Assembly: GCF_000012845.1 (NCBI RefSeq)
Contig: NC_009615.1
Coordinates: forward strand, 705,501 to 769,500
DNA length: 64,000 bases
Direction: 5' to 3'
From: Parabacteroides distasonis ATCC 8503
GTDB taxonomy: Bacteria; Bacteroidota; Bacteroidia; Bacteroidales; Tannerellaceae
Shown here one piece after another: positions 17,266 to 26,394 of this stretch. A program made the translations under genes and the position numbers. The notes beneath the pieces are model-generated. The model made no database searches. It worked only from the letters and a program-made list of their open reading frames with translations, and was not told where the DNA came from. Numbering within the stretch: the stretch's first letter is position 1; every line of letters begins with the position of its first letter.

Positions 17266-17691
17266 TTATTTCCGTTTGAACTCTCGGAGGTCTCCGTTAT
17301 CATGGAAGCAAATCCTGTTCAGAGGGGAGATCCATGCCTCCACGGAGGGGCTGCCGGAGTCGGGTGTCAATCGCAGGGTAGGGTGCTCGTACTCGTAGCG
17401 TCCGTGCGTGAGGATGATAGTATCCCGCATGATTTGCGATTCGTCATCATGCACACTGCCTTTAGTCGTCATCGTGAAGCCGTCGTCCTCGAAACGCAGC
17501 GTTTGCTCTTTGGGGTTCCGGATGGGAGAGAATCCCTCGTTGGAGACATAAGTCACGGGATACATTTCTACTTTGAGCCATTCCGAGCCTGCCAACTCCT
17601 GTTTGTCGCCATATTTCCATGTGTTGTCATCCTTGGTGCAGGCTATGAGGATGAAGGAGAAGATTGAAGCGAGTATGATTGTTTTTCTCAT
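17266..17691 (-). CDS. Small lipoprotein of unknown function next to a C10 protease
   Basis: A 141-residue protein with a lipoprotein signal (FILIA-C, Cys18), probably exposed in the periplasm or on the surface. The body is beta-rich with WLKVEMYPV and ISPLNRICFHDNG segments and has no domain I recognise. It lies 15 bases downstream of the C10 cysteine protease gene on the same strand and is surely co-transcribed with it. In other Bacteroidetes and streptococci, C10 proteases are paired with small inhibitor proteins, so an inhibitor role is a reasonable but unproven guess. Confidence 0.75.
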   Translation of the reverse strand: MRKTIILASIFSFILIACTKDDNTWKYGDKQELAGSEWLKVEMYPVTYVSNEGFSPIRNPKEQTLRFEDDGFTMTTKGSVHDDESQIMRDTIILTHGRYEYEHPTLRLTPDSGSPSVEAWISPLNRICFHDNGDLREFKRK

Positions 17692-17706
17692 GAGTATCTT
17701 ATATGT

Positions 17707-18837
17707 TTATAGTTTATGTATATTGCAAATCATCTTTAGATTTTTGTTAAATAAATATCCTCCGGCATTGAAAGACATTGGGTATTCTATTAAGAAGAAT
17801 CCGTTCGAATCGCCTCCCCAACCCCAATTCATTTTTAAGTAATCATAGCAATTTCCGTCATCATATATATGTTTTTTCCATCCATCGCAAACCCATGTGT
17901 GGCCTGCATTTGATGCCGTATATCCGAAAAGAATCGCCGGTCTTCCATTTTGAAGGTTCATTTTACATTCTTCAACGGAAAGTGTTACGATACCATCTGC
18001 TTTAAGCCCATAAGAAATTAGACAGGATGGTATATTGCTTGGAGATGCTCCACTTTCGAGACATTCATACTCTGTGCTGATTTTACTTCCTATGTTTGCT
18101 ATAAGTGTGCTCACTTGATCTATGACAGTTGCGCTAGAAGAAGATGTTACCGTAGAGCTAGCTAAGATAGCATTCCAATTAAGGTTTGTTGGGACTCTGT
18201 GATAAGCGAGGATCTGGGCGATAGCAATGGCATTACATCCAGCAAGCGCATGGTCATAACACTTTATTGGACATTTTTCATTATAGGGATATCCTTGACT
18301 CCAAAGTGTAGGTAGGTCTTTATAGCAAGCTTCCACACTCATCTTTGTTTGAATGGCCTTTTCTTGTGTCTCTGCGTAATATTGATTCAGATCTTGCTGA
18401 ATGAGCATCGGGATATCTCTATAATACAATCGCAAAGGTTCGATGAACGATGTGTCCGATAAAAGACCGGAAGGTACTGAAATGAGCACTTTCTCTACTC
18501 TTTTATCTCCGACTACCACGGAGTAGCCCTCTTGTCCATCCGTCTCGGTAGTGAACTCATAAACGGGTATCGTATCTCTGACTGTAACGGGCAAGGTCTC
18601 TGTGTTATCAATATACAGAGTCTTTAATTTATGCTCTTTGATCGTGAAAGACGTGTTAGACTTCGTGAAAGCATCGGCCACGAACTCTTGCAATAAACTT
18701 TTGGCTTCATCGATATCCAACGTGGTGGTTTCTATCGATCCCTGTTCGTCTACATCTGAAAATTCTATATCTTCGCTCGTGCAGGAGGATATCAAACATG
18801 TTGATAACAGTAATTGTGCTAAAAATTTAGTTTTCAT
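17707..18837 (-). CDS. C10 family (streptopain-like) cysteine protease, lipoprotein
   Basis: A 376-residue secreted papain-fold protease of MEROPS family C10, which includes streptopain SpeB and the Bacteroides fragilis Bfp proteases. A lipobox LISS-C (Cys19) anchors it. A propeptide of the Spi/SpeB-pro type covers about residues 30-165. The catalytic Cys201 sits in AGCNAIAIAQILAYH, His313 in AGHTWVCDGW, and the NWGWGG motif is at 337-342. All key residues are present. Residues after the first cysteine are acidic, as in surface lipoproteins. It probably degrades host or diet proteins. The small lipoprotein gene 15 bases downstream may encode its inhibitor. Confidence 0.9.
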   Translation of the reverse strand: MKTKFLAQLLLSTCLISSCTSEDIEFSDVDEQGSIETTTLDIDEAKSLLQEFVADAFTKSNTSFTIKEHKLKTLYIDNTETLPVTVRDTIPVYEFTTETDGQEGYSVVVGDKRVEKVLISVPSGLLSDTSFIEPLRLYYRDIPMLIQQDLNQYYAETQEKAIQTKMSVEACYKDLPTLWSQGYPYNEKCPIKCYDHALAGCNAIAIAQILAYHRVPTNLNWNAILASSTVTSSSSATVIDQVSTLIANIGSKISTEYECLESGASPSNIPSCLISYGLKADGIVTLSVEECKMNLQNGRPAILFGYTASNAGHTWVCDGWKKHIYDDGNCYDYLKMNWGWGGDSNGFFLIEYPMSFNAGGYLFNKNLKMICNIHKL

Positions 18838-18988
18838 ATAAAATTAGATTTAGAGATTCATTTCTCAAGAAAGAAATTATTAAACCATATTAGCTGTGAG
18901 AAGAAACTCCGAGGAGCTGGGGGGCTACTATTTATGGAATAGGCAATTATTAATCACTGTCAAAGGTCAGTAGAAAATTACATAAAAG

Positions 18989-18996
18989 CAAAAATA
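18989..18996 (-). promoter_or_regulatory. Possible -7 box for the C10 protease operon
   Basis: On the minus strand the sequence reads TATTTTTG, about 150 bases before the start codon. The long leader makes this uncertain. Confidence 0.3.
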
Positions 18997-19061
18997 AACT
19001 TTGTTTTTTACATAAATATCTTTGTGTTGTTCTCGTTCTGCGGCTCTCTTGAAACAACAAA

Positions 19062-19084
19062 GGCCTTGCCGGGGTAGCAAGGCC
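19062..19084 (-). terminator. Intrinsic terminator of the acyl-CoA synthetase gene
   Basis: GGCCTTGC and GCAAGGCC pair perfectly around a 7-base loop. On the minus strand the stem is followed by TTTGTTGTTT, 35 bases beyond the stop codon. Confidence 0.6.
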
Positions 19085-19097
19085 CATCGCGGGGGAT

Positions 19098-19124
19098 GAG
19101 ACGCAGCACGCCGCGTCTCTACAA
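19098..19124. repeat. REP-like palindromic element, copy 1
   Basis: A 22-bp imperfect palindrome GAGACGC...GCGTCTC followed by TACAA. The same design, 22-bp palindrome plus TACAA, occurs at 42808. The acyl-CoA synthetase stop codon (TAG, minus strand, 19119-19121) is formed by this element. Confidence 0.65.
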
Positions 19125-21020
19125 CGCCTCCTTGTTCCACTTGTTCTGCGGGTTCTTCCCCTCGGGGGTATAGAGCTGGGCGATACGGGCGGCGTAGGCT
19201 TTCTCTACCTTGCCCCGGACGATCTTCATGGTGCTATTTACCATGCCGTTTTGCTCGGTGAAAGGCTCGGGGAGGATGGCGAAGGTGGTCGGCAACCAAC
19301 GATCCGGGAACATACTAGACAGGTCGCCTCCCTTGCGGAAGCGGTCGATCTGGCGCTGGATGATACGGATGGCCTCTTCCCGGCCTTGATCGCTCGTGAG
19401 GTCCAGATTCTGGTGGGCCAGATGCTTCCTCAACCGTTCTTTGTTAGGGACCAACAGGGCGGTCGTGTACGGACTCTGGTTATTGTACAGGATCAGCTGG
19501 TCGATGCAAGAGGAATGCTCTACCAAGGCTTCCTCTATACCCTCCGGACTGTATTTCTCCCCGTCGCTTCCGATCAGCAGGCTCTTGAAACGCCCCAACA
19601 CATAAAGAAGCCCGTCACGCATATATCCCATATCCCCGGTGTACAGCCAACCCTCCTTTACGGTATCGGCCGTCGATGCCGGGTTCTTCCAGTAGCCGGC
19701 CATCACGTTCTCTCCCCGGATGACGATCTCGCCTTTCTCCCCCGGAGGAAGTACGTTGCCGTCCATGTCGCAGATCTTTAGGTCGAGGGGCCGCACCAAT
19801 ACGCCGCTACTGCCGAAGACGTGGCGGCGGGGGCCGTTGGTCGAGATGATCGGTGTCGCCTCGCTCAGCCCGTATCCTTGGTACATCGGGATTCCCAAGG
19901 CGTAATAGAACTTCTGCAAGTCCTTATCCAGCAAGGCGCCCCCTCCGATAAAGAACTTCAGCTCGCCCCCGAAGTTCTCACGGACTTTCGTGAACAATAG
20001 CTTGTCGAACAAACGGATCAGTGGTTTCAAGAAGACGCGGAAGCCTTTTCCTTCCTCCTCGTCGCTATCCCCGTTATAGATATAACCGATCCGTAGGGCT
20101 AGGTTGAAAAGGCGGACGGCGTTCTTGCCTCGCGCTCGGATACCTTGCTCGATATTCTTCTTGAAGTTCTTCGCCAAGGCGGGGACGCTCAGTATCAGGT
20201 ACGGCTTGAACTCCTTTATATTGATAGGGATATTCTTCAAGGTCTCCATACCGGTACGCCCTACCTGCACGGTAGCTACCGAGGCTCCCTTCGACATGAA
20301 GATGTAGAATCCTACCACGTGGGCGAAGCAATGGTCCAGCGGGAGTATCACCAACGTACGCCACGTATCGTCTATATCCACGCAGGTGAGCGCTTGCTCC
20401 ACGTTCGCCGTATAGTTACGGTGGGTGAGGATCACGCCTTTCGGATCGGCGGTCGTGCCGGAGGTATAGGTGATGGTGGCGTAATCATCGTTGCCCAGCG
20501 ATTGCCCGATCGCCAAGAACTCCTCTAGCGGATGAATACCCAGATAGACCTTCCCCATCCGGCGTATCTCGGACAGCGACATCTCACGGTCTTGGTATTC
20601 CGCTTGCTCGTCGAGTACGATGATCTTCCGTACGGCGGGGAGCTTATCCTTGATCGCCCGGATTTTCTTGAGTTGCAGGCCCGATACCATGATATATTTC
20701 ACGTCGGCGTGGACGAGGCGGAATAAGAGGTCATTCGCCTCCTCCAGCTTGATGGATAGGGGGACATTGGTGGCCCCGGCGTAAAACATGGCCAGCTCTC
20801 CGATGATCCATGCGTTGCGGCCCTCGCTCAGCAAAGCCATGTTATCCCCTTTCCGCACGCCCAGCGATACGAGGCCTGCGCCTTCCTCATAGACGAGGTC
20901 TCGAACCTCGGAGTAAGTGGTTGGCTCGAATCGCTTGCCCGTCTTCTCCCATAAAAAAGGATTACCGGGGAAGCGCTTCACTGAACTCTCAAAAAGGTCT
21001 ATAATCGTTTTCTTTTCCAT
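19119..21020 (-). CDS. Long-chain acyl-CoA synthetase (AMP-binding enzyme)
   Basis: A 633-residue ANL-superfamily enzyme that activates fatty acids with ATP and joins them to CoA. The P-loop-like motif YTSGTTADPKG (about 183-193), the GYGLSEATP motif and the YTGDMGY motif (around 450) are intact, and the C-terminal lysine region is present (EQNGMVNSTMKIVRGK). The length fits the eukaryote-like FadD15 type common in Bacteroidetes. It lies downstream of mfd with a 27-base gap and could be co-transcribed. Its last codons and stop fall in a REP-like palindrome, suggesting that an element insertion redefined the C-terminus. Confidence 0.92.
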   Translation of the reverse strand: MEKKTIIDLFESSVKRFPGNPFLWEKTGKRFEPTTYSEVRDLVYEEGAGLVSLGVRKGDNMALLSEGRNAWIIGELAMFYAGATNVPLSIKLEEANDLLFRLVHADVKYIMVSGLQLKKIRAIKDKLPAVRKIIVLDEQAEYQDREMSLSEIRRMGKVYLGIHPLEEFLAIGQSLGNDDYATITYTSGTTADPKGVILTHRNYTANVEQALTCVDIDDTWRTLVILPLDHCFAHVVGFYIFMSKGASVATVQVGRTGMETLKNIPINIKEFKPYLILSVPALAKNFKKNIEQGIRARGKNAVRLFNLALRIGYIYNGDSDEEEGKGFRVFLKPLIRLFDKLLFTKVRENFGGELKFFIGGGALLDKDLQKFYYALGIPMYQGYGLSEATPIISTNGPRRHVFGSSGVLVRPLDLKICDMDGNVLPPGEKGEIVIRGENVMAGYWKNPASTADTVKEGWLYTGDMGYMRDGLLYVLGRFKSLLIGSDGEKYSPEGIEEALVEHSSCIDQLILYNNQSPYTTALLVPNKERLRKHLAHQNLDLTSDQGREEAIRIIQRQIDRFRKGGDLSSMFPDRWLPTTFAILPEPFTEQNGMVNSTMKIVRGKVEKAYAARIAQLYTPEGKNPQNKWNKEAL

Positions 21021-21047
21021 ATCTTTTCGTGTTTGTAAGAGGATGTG

Positions 21048-24000
21048 TCAAAAGTTGGTTGAGTTTATTTTTTCCATCTCTTGCAGGTAGCCGCATGCCG
21101 CTTCCACCGTAGGGACGTTCTTGATCACGATACTTCGCTTGCCGTTCTGCTCCCGGAGGTTGCATTCACGGGGATGCTTTTGGATGAAGCCCAGCAGCTT
21201 GCCGAACGCCTCGCTTTGGTAATACGGGCTGTCCGGGTTATTCACCAAGAAGAGGCTCATCTGCCCTTTCTTCAGGATCACCTTCTCCATACCCAGTTTC
21301 TTGGCCATGCGACGGAGGCGCACGATCCGGATCAACTCCTTGCCCTCCTTCGGTATCTTGCCAAAGCGGTCTTTCAGGCGCTCCGTAAAGGCGAGGATGT
21401 CACGTTCCTCCTCCATATTATCCAACTCCCGGTATAGGGAAATACGTTCCGAGTCGTTGGGGATGTAGGTGGGAGGGAACATCAATTCTAGATCGCTCTC
21501 GATATAGGTCTCCCGGACGTACTCGCTGCCCGTATCCCGGTGCCCTTCGGTGTTATCGGCGTAAAGATCGGCGAATTCCTCGCTTTTCAACTCGTCTACC
21601 GCCTCCTCCAAGATCTTCTGGTACGTCTCGTAACCCAGATCCGCTATGAAACCGCTTTGCTCGGCCCCCAACATATTGCCGGCCCCCCGGATATCGAGGT
21701 CTTGCATGGCGATATGGATACCGCTACCCAGCTCGGAGAAGTTCTCGATCGCTTGCAACCTGCGCCGTGCCTCCTGCGTCAGCGAGGTGAGGGGCGGGGA
21801 AAGGAGGTAGCAGAAGGCTTTCCGGTTGCTTCGTCCTACACGTCCGCGTAGCTGATGGAGGTCGCTAAGCCCGAATTGCTGGGCGTTGTTGATGATGATC
21901 GTATTGGCGTTGGGCACGTCGATGCCGCTCTCCACGATACTGGTAGCGATCAATACGTCGTATTCATGGTTCACGAAGTCGAGGATGATCTTCTCCAGCT
22001 TCTCCGGCTCCATCTGCCCGTGCCCCACGGCTACCCGTGCGTCGGGGACTTCCCGCCGTACCAAGGCTTCCATCTCGTAAATGTTCTGGATACGGTTGTT
22101 GATGAAGAACACCTGCCCGTTCCGGCTCATCTCGAAATTGATCGCTTCCCGGATGATATCGGGATTGAAACGCTCCACCTCCGTCTGCACGGGATAACGG
22201 TTGGGCGGTGGCGTGGTGATGCTGGAAAGGTCCCGGGCCCCCATCAAGGAGAATTGTAAGGTACGGGGGATCGGGGTGGCCGTCATTGTCAAGGTGTCCA
22301 CGTTCACCTTCAGCTGCCGAAGCTTCTCCTTGACGGATACCCCGAACTTCTGCTCCTCGTCGATGATAAGCAAGCCCAGATCCTTGAAACGTACATCCTT
22401 GCCGACGATCCGGTGGGTGCCGATCAAGATATTCACCTCGCCCTCTTTCAGCTCTTTCAAGGTAGCCTTGATTTGCGCGGCCGTACGGGCCCGGCTGATA
22501 TAATCGATCTTGCAAGGGAAATCCTTCAAGCGCTCACAAAACGTCTGGTAATGCTGGAAAGCCAGTACGGTGGTGGGTACCAACACGGCCACCTGCTTAT
22601 TGTCCGATACCGCCTTGAATGCCGCGCGGATAGCTACCTCGGTCTTTCCGAAACCAACGTCTCCACAAATCAGCCGGTCCATCGGACGGGTACTTTCCAT
22701 ATCCGCCTTGACCTCGGCGGTCGCCTTCATCTGGTCCGGCGTGTCCTCGTAGATGAAGCTGGCTTCCAGCTCATGCTGCATGAAGCTGTCCGGCGTGTAG
22801 GCGAAACCCGTCTCTTGCTTGCGTTTGGAATAGAGGAGGATCAAGTCCCGGGCGATATCCTTCACCTTCGCCTTGGTACGTTCCTTCATCTTTTCCCAAG
22901 CGCCTGTGCCGAGCTTGCTCAACTTAGGAGGCTCGCCGCTCTCTTTCCCCTTGTATTTCGATAATTTATGCAGGGAATGGATGCTGACGAATATAATATC
23001 GTTATTCTGATAAATCAATTTGATGGCCTCTTGCATCTTACCGTTCACCTCGGTGCGTACCAATCCCCCGAACTGTCCTACGCCATGGTCGATATGTACG
23101 ATATAATCCCCCTGCGAGAACTGGTTCAGCTCCTTGAGCGAAAGGGTGATCTTTCCGCTTCGTGCCTTATCGCTCTTCAAGTTGAACTTGTGGAAGCGGT
23201 CGAACAATTGATGGTCGGTGAAAAAGCAGATGCGTAGCGTATCGTCGGCGAATCCCTCGTGTATCGTGCGGTTTACGGCGGTGAAAGGGATATTGTCGCC
23301 CCTATCCTCGAAAATCATCCGGATACGGTTGGCTTGTTTCTCTTGATCGCTCAATATATATAATGTATAGCCCTCGTCGAGGTATTTATGGAACGACTCG
23401 CTCACCCGGTCGAAATTCTTATGATAGATCGGCTGCGTTTGCGTAGAGAAATGGATGGTAGCGTCCGCCGTTCCCATCGGCCGTGCCCCGAAATGGATGC
23501 GACGGAAATCCAAGACCTCCCGTAGGAAGTCCTCGCCCCGGACTAATTTCTTCCGCATCTGGTCGATATCGGCGAAGGATTCCTCGTCGGCTACCACCGG
23601 ATCGTCGTTCCATACGCTTCCGATGCGCTCCTTGCACCATGCGAGATCTCTCGCCGCTATGCAGGTGTTCCGGGGAAGGGAGCCTAGCAAGGAAGTACTA
23701 TCCTTGGCGTTCTTGCTCATCTCCGGGACGATATAGATGCTGTCCAGTTTCTCCTTGCTGAGTTGCGTCTCCACGTCGAACGTACGGATGGTCTCCACCT
23801 CGTCGCCGAAAAAGTCGATACGGTAGGGGAACTCGTAGGAGAAAGAGAAAACGTCGAGGATACTGCCCCGGAGGGCGTACTGCCCCGGCTCATATACATA
23901 ATCGACCTGCTCGAAGCCATACTCGTCCAGCACGTCAGAGACAAACATATTATCCAGCTTCTCGCCCACGCTGATTTTTAAGGTATTCTCCTTCAATACC

Positions 24001-24410
24001 TCCCGGGCCACGACTCGTTCCGCCAAGGCGTCCGGATACGTGACGATCACGAAAGAGGCGTCCGGGTCTTGCAACCGGCTGAGTACCTCGGTGCGCAGGA
24101 TCTCGTTCGCCGGATCGACATGCCCGTACTTGATGGCCCTCCGGTAAGCGGATGGGAAGAAGTATACCTCATTGCTGGCGGTAAGCTGCATCAAGTCGTG
24201 ATAGAAATAGCCGGCTTCCTCTTGGTCGTTCAACACACACACATAGCTTCCCCTTCCTTTCGTAAAAAGAGAGGCGATCGTCATCGCCGGACCCGAGCCA
24301 TTCAGTCCCTTTAGGAATATATTGCGGGACGTATCGTTTTTCAGTAGGGTGTCCAGCGCCGTCACTTGCGGGTGAGCGGCATATAGTTTCAATAATTCTT
24401 GTACTTCCAA
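21048..24410 (-). CDS. mfd: Transcription-repair coupling factor Mfd
   Basis: Mfd recognises stalled RNA polymerase, removes it with its ATP-driven translocase and recruits UvrA. The UvrB-like N-terminal module, the RNA polymerase-interacting domain (about residues 440-520), the RecG-like motor with Walker A GDVGFGKT and the DEEQ box, and the C-terminal UvrA-interaction domain are all recognisable. I start the gene at the TTG at 24410, giving 1120 residues beginning EVQELLKLYAAHPQV after the initiator. The longer open frame to 24497 adds 29 hydrophobic residues, overlaps a dehydrogenase remnant, and would place the likely promoter box inside the gene. Confidence 0.93.
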   Translation of the reverse strand: MEVQELLKLYAAHPQVTALDTLLKNDTSRNIFLKGLNGSGPAMTIASLFTKGRGSYVCVLNDQEEAGYFYHDLMQLTASNEVYFFPSAYRRAIKYGHVDPANEILRTEVLSRLQDPDASFVIVTYPDALAERVVAREVLKENTLKISVGEKLDNMFVSDVLDEYGFEQVDYVYEPGQYALRGSILDVFSFSYEFPYRIDFFGDEVETIRTFDVETQLSKEKLDSIYIVPEMSKNAKDSTSLLGSLPRNTCIAARDLAWCKERIGSVWNDDPVVADEESFADIDQMRKKLVRGEDFLREVLDFRRIHFGARPMGTADATIHFSTQTQPIYHKNFDRVSESFHKYLDEGYTLYILSDQEKQANRIRMIFEDRGDNIPFTAVNRTIHEGFADDTLRICFFTDHQLFDRFHKFNLKSDKARSGKITLSLKELNQFSQGDYIVHIDHGVGQFGGLVRTEVNGKMQEAIKLIYQNNDIIFVSIHSLHKLSKYKGKESGEPPKLSKLGTGAWEKMKERTKAKVKDIARDLILLYSKRKQETGFAYTPDSFMQHELEASFIYEDTPDQMKATAEVKADMESTRPMDRLICGDVGFGKTEVAIRAAFKAVSDNKQVAVLVPTTVLAFQHYQTFCERLKDFPCKIDYISRARTAAQIKATLKELKEGEVNILIGTHRIVGKDVRFKDLGLLIIDEEQKFGVSVKEKLRQLKVNVDTLTMTATPIPRTLQFSLMGARDLSSITTPPPNRYPVQTEVERFNPDIIREAINFEMSRNGQVFFINNRIQNIYEMEALVRREVPDARVAVGHGQMEPEKLEKIILDFVNHEYDVLIATSIVESGIDVPNANTIIINNAQQFGLSDLHQLRGRVGRSNRKAFCYLLSPPLTSLTQEARRRLQAIENFSELGSGIHIAMQDLDIRGAGNMLGAEQSGFIADLGYETYQKILEEAVDELKSEEFADLYADNTEGHRDTGSEYVRETYIESDLELMFPPTYIPNDSERISLYRELDNMEEERDILAFTERLKDRFGKIPKEGKELIRIVRLRRMAKKLGMEKVILKKGQMSLFLVNNPDSPYYQSEAFGKLLGFIQKHPRECNLREQNGKRSIVIKNVPTVEAACGYLQEMEKINSTNF

Positions 24411-24428
24411 AGCGATATCTTGTTTCCG

Positions 24429-24436
24429 CGAAGGTA
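24429..24436 (-). promoter_or_regulatory. Near-consensus -7 box for mfd
   Basis: On the minus strand the sequence is TACCTTCG, one mismatch from TAnnTTTG, 18 bases before the TTG at 24410. It supports the shorter mfd start. Confidence 0.4.
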
Positions 24437-24459
24437 ACCTTTTTAGGGAAAAAAACAGT

Positions 24460-24648
24460 ATGAATAATGCAGCGATTATTGCCCAGACAATGAACAATGC
24501 CGGATTTGACGTACTGCCGATGGAAATGGACTTGTCCTCACGCTCGTCTATTCTGAGCTTGATAGACGAAGCGCAGAAGCATGGAGAAATCTCAATGTTA
24601 GTAAATGTCGCCGGAGTATCTGTTTTCCATAGAGCGAGGATTCGAGTA
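24460..24648 (+). pseudogene. Remnant of a short-chain dehydrogenase/reductase gene
   Basis: About 60 codons (NNAGFDVLPMEMDLSS and DEAQKHGEISMLVNVAGVS) match the middle of classical short-chain dehydrogenases: the Asp after the third strand (MDLSS) and the NxAG motif (as NVAGVS) are visible. The TGxxxGxG cofactor motif that should precede and the Tyr-x-x-x-Lys catalytic motif that should follow are both missing. The frame then runs into unrelated sequence. It is a fragment left by deletion or recombination. The gap 24411-25008 otherwise holds repeat array B and the dps promoter. Confidence 0.75.
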
Positions 24649-24746
24649 GGGGATTTTGGGGGAAATGCTTTTGGGTCCTCTGAAAAAGGGAGACTTATCT
24701 TATATTTTTATGTATGTTCTAGTTCCTTGCCGTATGATTCTGTAAA

Positions 24747-24826
24747 AAGTCGTACGTGTTTCCCGAAAAACATGTACGACTTTTCAAAAAAACACGTACG
24801 TGTTTTTCGAAAATGATAATCGTCTT
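24747..24826. repeat. 22-bp-pitch repeat array B
   Basis: 14-bp units start at 24747 (AAGTCGTACGTGTT), 24769 (inverted, AACATGTACGACTT) and 24791 (AACACGTACGTGTT, fully palindromic), each exactly 22 bp apart. A degenerate fourth copy fits at 24813. The unit differs from those of the other arrays. Confidence 0.75.
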
Positions 24827-24930
24827 TTTAAAATGTTAGTATCCAATTATTTATGTATTCATGTCATTTGCATACTTATTGTATGGAATAGTTTAATAAA
24901 TCTCCTCTATCTTGATATAAAAATTATCTG

Positions 24931-24962
24931 TTTGACAGCTACTTATACTTGCCGTATCTTTG
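24931..24962 (+). promoter_or_regulatory. Promoter of dps copy 1
   Basis: TTTG at 24931-24934 and TATCTTTG at 24955-24962 are 20 bases apart and precede the ATG by 46 bases. The same arrangement is conserved in copy 2. Confidence 0.65.
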
Positions 24963-25008
24963 CGGTATAAGAAAAACAGAAAGTATAACAAATTAAAAAG
25001 TAGCAATT

Positions 25009-25497
25009 ATGAAAACATTAGATTATATCCATTTAGACGCATCAGCGGTAAGTAACGTAGTAGCAAGCTTGAAACAATTATTGGCGGACTACCAAGTATT
25101 TTATACGAACCTTCGTGGTTTCCACTGGAATATCAAGGGACACGGTTTCTTCGTTCTTCACGGTAAATTCGAGGATATGTACAACAACGCTGCCGAGAAG
25201 GTTGACGAGTTGGCGGAACGTATCCTGATGTTGGGAGGCGAGCCGGAGAACAAGTTCAGCGAGTATTTGAAAGTAGCCCGTGTAAAAGAGGTATCAGGCG
25301 TATCCTGCGGTGACGAGGCGTTAAAGAATATTCTTGATACGTATGGTCATTTGATCGGTGAGGAGCGTAAACTTCTTTCCTTGGCATCCGGGGCGGGAGA
25401 TGAGGCTACGGTCGCTTTGATGAGTGATTATCTGAAAGAACAAGAGAAGTTGGTTTGGATGTTAGTAGCATATTTAACTTGCGATTGCAAGAAGTAA
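25009..25497 (+). CDS. dps: Dps-family ferritin-like protein, copy 1
   Basis: A 162-residue four-helix-bundle protein of the Dps group. Dodecamers of such proteins oxidise and store iron with peroxide and protect DNA during oxidative stress. The ferroxidase-site residues lie in FHWNIKGHGFFVLHGKFEDMY with EKVDELAERI following (about residues 41-73). It has a C-terminal CDCKK tail. A second copy 1.46 kb downstream differs at about six residues. The gene has its own promoter and terminator. Confidence 0.93.
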   Translation: MKTLDYIHLDASAVSNVVASLKQLLADYQVFYTNLRGFHWNIKGHGFFVLHGKFEDMYNNAAEKVDELAERILMLGGEPENKFSEYLKVARVKEVSGVSCGDEALKNILDTYGHLIGEERKLLSLASGAGDEATVALMSDYLKEQEKLVWMLVAYLTCDCKK

Positions 25498-25524
25498 AAA
25501 AGGTGATTCATTGCGTTTGGAGAA

Positions 25525-25549
25525 GGTCGGAAGTGATTCCGGCCTTTTT
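25525..25549 (+). terminator. Intrinsic terminator of dps copy 1
   Basis: GGTCGGAA/TTCCGGCC pairs (one G-T pair) around GTGA and is followed by five T. Confidence 0.7.
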
Positions 25550-25632
25550 CTGTTGGTGCCAATAGGGGTTTTTTATTGTTTCATGTCTTATTCATATATA
25601 TCGTTCGATTATTTTATCAAAATAAAAAGTAT

Positions 25633-26316
25633 ATGAAAAGAGTTGTAGTATTTGCGATGGTGTTAATGCTGGGTGTAGTATCGGTACAAGCCCAGTGGTC
25701 GGTAGTTCCGGAAGCGGGTATGACAGTGATGAAGGCGGGTCCAATGGTTGATTGGAAACCGAGTTGGAAGATTGGGGTAGGAGTGGAATATCAGTTGAAG
25801 CCGGAATTTCTTTCTCTGAAGTCCGGTCTGTATTATACGCAAAGGGGATATAGTAATGACCAATTCCCCGGATATGGATATGGGCATTATTGGTGGACTG
25901 TGCCGGGACCTACTTATGATCCGTATGGATATGCGTATGATTACTCAAATAAGGTGACACGAAATTTCTTGCAATTACCGATTATGGCTAATTTATCGTT
26001 CAAATTAGCTGAGGATATTCGTTTGAATGTCGGAGTAGGCCCTTATATAGCCGTAAGCGTATTGGATAAAGGAATGTTCGGGGGATGGTCTGTCGCTTCG
26101 GAAGAATCCGCTAAGTTTTATACCCATGATCCCTGTGAAGGGCTTCGTGCTTTTGATTGGGGTATAAGTTCCACTGTAGGTGTGGAAATAAAACAATGCT
26201 TTATCAATTTTGGCTATGATGTATCGTTAGGTAAAGAGTATAAGGGAGGATCTATCGAGGCGAATTACCATACCTTGGCTCTTACCGCAGGATATAAGTT
26301 TAAATTGGGTAAATAG
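25633..26316 (+). CDS. Small outer membrane beta-barrel protein (PorT/OmpW-like size)
   Basis: A 227-residue protein with a clear signal peptide (KRVVVFAMVLMLGVVSVQA-Q, cut at about residue 20) and alternating hydrophobic strands typical of small 8-10-stranded outer membrane barrels of the porin-like family. A Gly/Tyr/Pro-rich loop lies around residues 80-105. The ATG at 25633 is chosen because the longer frame from 25576 adds 19 residues before the signal peptide. It sits between the two dps copies and was either part of the duplicated unit originally or inserted between them. The function is unknown. Confidence 0.8.
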   Translation: MKRVVVFAMVLMLGVVSVQAQWSVVPEAGMTVMKAGPMVDWKPSWKIGVGVEYQLKPEFLSLKSGLYYTQRGYSNDQFPGYGYGHYWWTVPGPTYDPYGYAYDYSNKVTRNFLQLPIMANLSFKLAEDIRLNVGVGPYIAVSVLDKGMFGGWSVASEESAKFYTHDPCEGLRAFDWGISSTVGVEIKQCFINFGYDVSLGKEYKGGSIEANYHTLALTAGYKFKLGK

Positions 26317-26394
26317 AAACCTAAGTTCTATCGCATGTCTTCCTGTTGATCGTTTAAATATAGATTCTATCTATATGTATATAGGAATTATCTG

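Larger units (their letters stand above)
24922..25549 (+). repeat. dps duplication unit, copy 1
   Basis: Promoter, leader, dps gene and terminator in this segment are repeated at 26386-27010. The coding parts differ by only a few codons, and the first 300 bases of the genes are nearly identical. Confidence 0.9.

Noticed and set aside
16902..17303. Minus-strand open frame across the 41/42-bp repeat
   Set aside because: The repeat keeps several frames open and yields only Pro/Arg-rich repeats; it overlaps the DUF6261 and lipoprotein genes at its ends.
24411..24497. Longer mfd start giving a hydrophobic N-terminus
   Set aside because: The extra residues begin at a TTG, overlap a dehydrogenase remnant on the other strand and would swallow the -7 box at 24429.
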